Below, one piece after another: positions 6,062 to 7,200 of a stretch of DNA of 7,200 nucleotides. Position numbers and translations under genes: made by a program. Positions within the stretch are counted from its first letter, which is position 1; every line of letters starts with the position of its first letter. The notes under the pieces are model-generated. The model was given only the letters and a program-made list of their open reading frames with translations, was not told where the DNA came from and did not search any database. This stretch comes from an uncultured Oscillospiraceae bacterium (lineage in GTDB: Bacteria > Bacillota > Clostridia > Oscillospirales > Oscillospiraceae): the NCBI GenBank assembly GCA_948616425.1, contig CAPGBJ010000083.1:1-7200 (forward strand), given 5' to 3'.

Positions 6062-6485
6062 GACAGCCTTCGCAGGAGCCGCAGTCAGGGAAGTCCTTCG
6101 GGTCATAGGCGATCCCCTGCCTGTCATAGTAGTCCTTCACCGCCGCCCGGATGGCCTCCTCCGCCAGGACGGAGCAGTGGAGCTTGTGGGCGGGCAGGCC
6201 GTCCAGCGCCTTGGTGACCGCCTGATTGGTGAGCTGAAGAGCTTCGGAGAGGGGCTTGCCCTTGATAAGCTCGGTGGCCATGGAGCTGGAGGCAATGGCG
6301 GAGCCGCAGCCGAAGGTCTCAAACTTTACGTCGGACACAATGCCATCCTCAATTTTGAGGTAAATCTTCATAATATCCCCGCAGAGGGCGTTGCCCACCT
6401 CGCCCACACCGTCCGCGTCCTCGATCACACCCACGTTCCGGGGATTCCGGAAGTGGTCCATGACCGTTTCGCTGTAGAGTGCCAT
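6054..6485 (-). CDS. nifU: NifU/IscU-type Fe-S cluster assembly scaffold
   Basis: This scaffold protein assembles Fe-S clusters from desulfurase-derived sulfur and passes them to apoproteins. The 143-residue product begins MALYSETVMDHFRNPRNVG, typical of the family. It carries the three conserved cluster cysteines in GNALCGD (Cys35, with Asp37), FGCGSAIASSS (Cys60) and HCSVLAEEAI (Cys104). The tail ends CGSCEGCHG, an extra cysteine cluster of the kind seen in clostridial NifU/IscU proteins. The start ATG at 6485 has AAGGAGG 8 nt upstream; an upstream TTG at 6509 lies before that ribosome binding site and is less likely. nifS ends 13 bp upstream, its stop codon abutting the ribosome binding site, and mnmA overlaps the 3' end. 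It lacks the C-terminal Nfu domain of the long nitrogen-fixation NifU. Confidence 0.95.
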   Translation of the reverse strand: MALYSETVMDHFRNPRNVGVIEDADGVGEVGNALCGDIMKIYLKIEDGIVSDVKFETFGCGSAIASSSMATELIKGKPLSEALQLTNQAVTKALDGLPAHKLHCSVLAEEAIRAAVKDYYDRQGIAYDPKDFPDCGSCEGCHG

Positions 6486-6498
6486 AATAAACTCCTCC

Positions 6499-7200
6499 TT
6501 ACAGGACAAATTCTTTCTTTCCGCTGACCTTGTCCTTCCACAGCGGCGACATATTGCGCAGATAGGCCACGATCTCCGGGACGGCCTTCAAAATCGCGTC
6601 CACATCGGCCTCGGTGTTCTCCTCGCACAAGGACAGCCGCAAAGAGCCATGAGCCACCTCATGGGGCCGCCCGATGGCCAGCAGGACATGGCTGGGGTCC
6701 AGGGAGCCGGAGGTACAGGCCGAGCCGGAGGAGGCACAGATGCCCCGGTCGTCCAGCAGCAGAAGCAGACTCTCTCCCTCGACGCCCTCAAAGCAGAAGT
6801 TTACATTGCCGGGGAGCCGGTTGGTCGGGTCGCCGTTGAGGGCGGAGTGGGGGATTTGAGAGAGGCCGGCAATGAGCCTGTCTCGCAGGACGGAGACCTT
6901 GGCAGCGTTTTCTGCCATGTGGGCGCAGGACTCTTCCAGCGCCGCCGCCATGCCCGCAACGGCCGAGACATTCTCCGTCCCCGCCCGTTTGCCCCGCTCC
7001 TGCGCCCCGCCCTCAATGAGGCTGGTCAGCGGTACCCCCTGCCGGGCATAGAGTACGCCAATTCCCTTGGGGCCGTGGAACTTGTGGGCGGATAGCGACA
7101 GCAGGTCGATGTTCTGTGCCCTTACGTCGATGGGCAGATGTCCCGCCGCCTGTACCGCGTCGGTGTGGAAGATGACCCTCCGTTCCCGGCACACCGCGCC
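6499..7200 (-). CDS. nifS: NifS/IscS-type cysteine desulfurase (partial, N-terminus beyond the window)
   Basis: This PLP enzyme converts cysteine to alanine and loads the sulfur as a persulfide on its catalytic cysteine, for NifU (Fe-S clusters) and probably for MnmA next door. The last 233 residues are visible, and roughly 150-160 are missing. FHTDAVQAAGHLPID (visible residues 11-25) includes the PLP-contacting Asp and Gln. SAHKFHGPKG has the PLP-binding lysine at visible residue 40, RAGTEN follows at 72-77, and SSGSACTSG carries the catalytic cysteine at visible residue 162. The C-terminal fold follows with VLLAIGRPHEVAHGSLRLSL. The gene shares an operon with nifU and mnmA. Whether the cell uses it mainly for Fe-S assembly or tRNA thiolation cannot be decided from sequence. 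Confidence 0.96.
   Translation of the reverse strand, partial: GAVCRERRVIFHTDAVQAAGHLPIDVRAQNIDLLSLSAHKFHGPKGIGVLYARQGVPLTSLIEGGAQERGKRAGTENVSAVAGMAAALEESCAHMAENAAKVSVLRDRLIAGLSQIPHSALNGDPTNRLPGNVNFCFEGVEGESLLLLLDDRGICASSGSACTSGSLDPSHVLLAIGRPHEVAHGSLRLSLCEENTEADVDAILKAVPEIVAYLRNMSPLWKDKVSGKKEFVL

Noticed and set aside
6062..6127. N-terminal extension of MnmA by 22 residues
   Set aside because: The extension would overlap the nifU cysteine tail and has no family resemblance; the ATG at 6061 gives the standard MnmA start.

Overview
The window looks like chromosomal DNA of a moderately GC-rich member of the Clostridia. This is inferred from the clostridial flavour of PstS, PhoR, AsnB and YibE/F, from strong AGGAGG-type ribosome binding sites, from a nifS-nifU-mnmA gene order, and from a Bacillus-type PhoP-like direct repeat. 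An Oscillospiraceae-like gut bacterium is a reasonable guess, but no gene here fixes the genus.

Region 1 (about 1-3180, minus strand) is a high-affinity phosphate uptake operon, pstS-pstC-pstA-pstB. It is read right to left and runs off the left edge inside pstB. PstS is the lipoprotein phosphate catcher, PstC and PstA form the membrane channel, and PstB is the ATPase. A perfect 11-bp hairpin separates pstS from pstC. Upstream of pstS there are 11-bp-spaced TTTACA/TTTACC direct repeats resembling a PhoP box.

Region 2 (about 3185-4980) is a gene graveyard between the two working operons. It holds a 5'-truncated yibE/F-family membrane protein gene (minus strand), an AT-richer stretch with no clear gene, the C-terminal scrap of a PhoR-like sensor kinase (plus strand), and an asparagine synthetase remnant with two internal deletions (plus strand). 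None of these is complete. The phoR scrap next to pst suggests that a phosphate two-component locus once lay here or was moved here.

Region 3 (4979-7200, minus strand) is a sulfur-trafficking operon, nifS-nifU-mnmA, entering from the right edge. The cysteine desulfurase makes persulfide sulfur, NifU/IscU is the Fe-S scaffold, and MnmA uses sulfur to 2-thiolate tRNA U34. The genes are tightly packed: 13 bp lie between nifS and nifU, and nifU and mnmA overlap by 8 bp. mnmA is visibly less GC-rich than nifS and nifU.

I see no CRISPR array, tRNA, rRNA, transposase or integrase, and nothing that looks like a new multi-gene system. The most notable content is the remnant scar and the phosphate-regulation signals.
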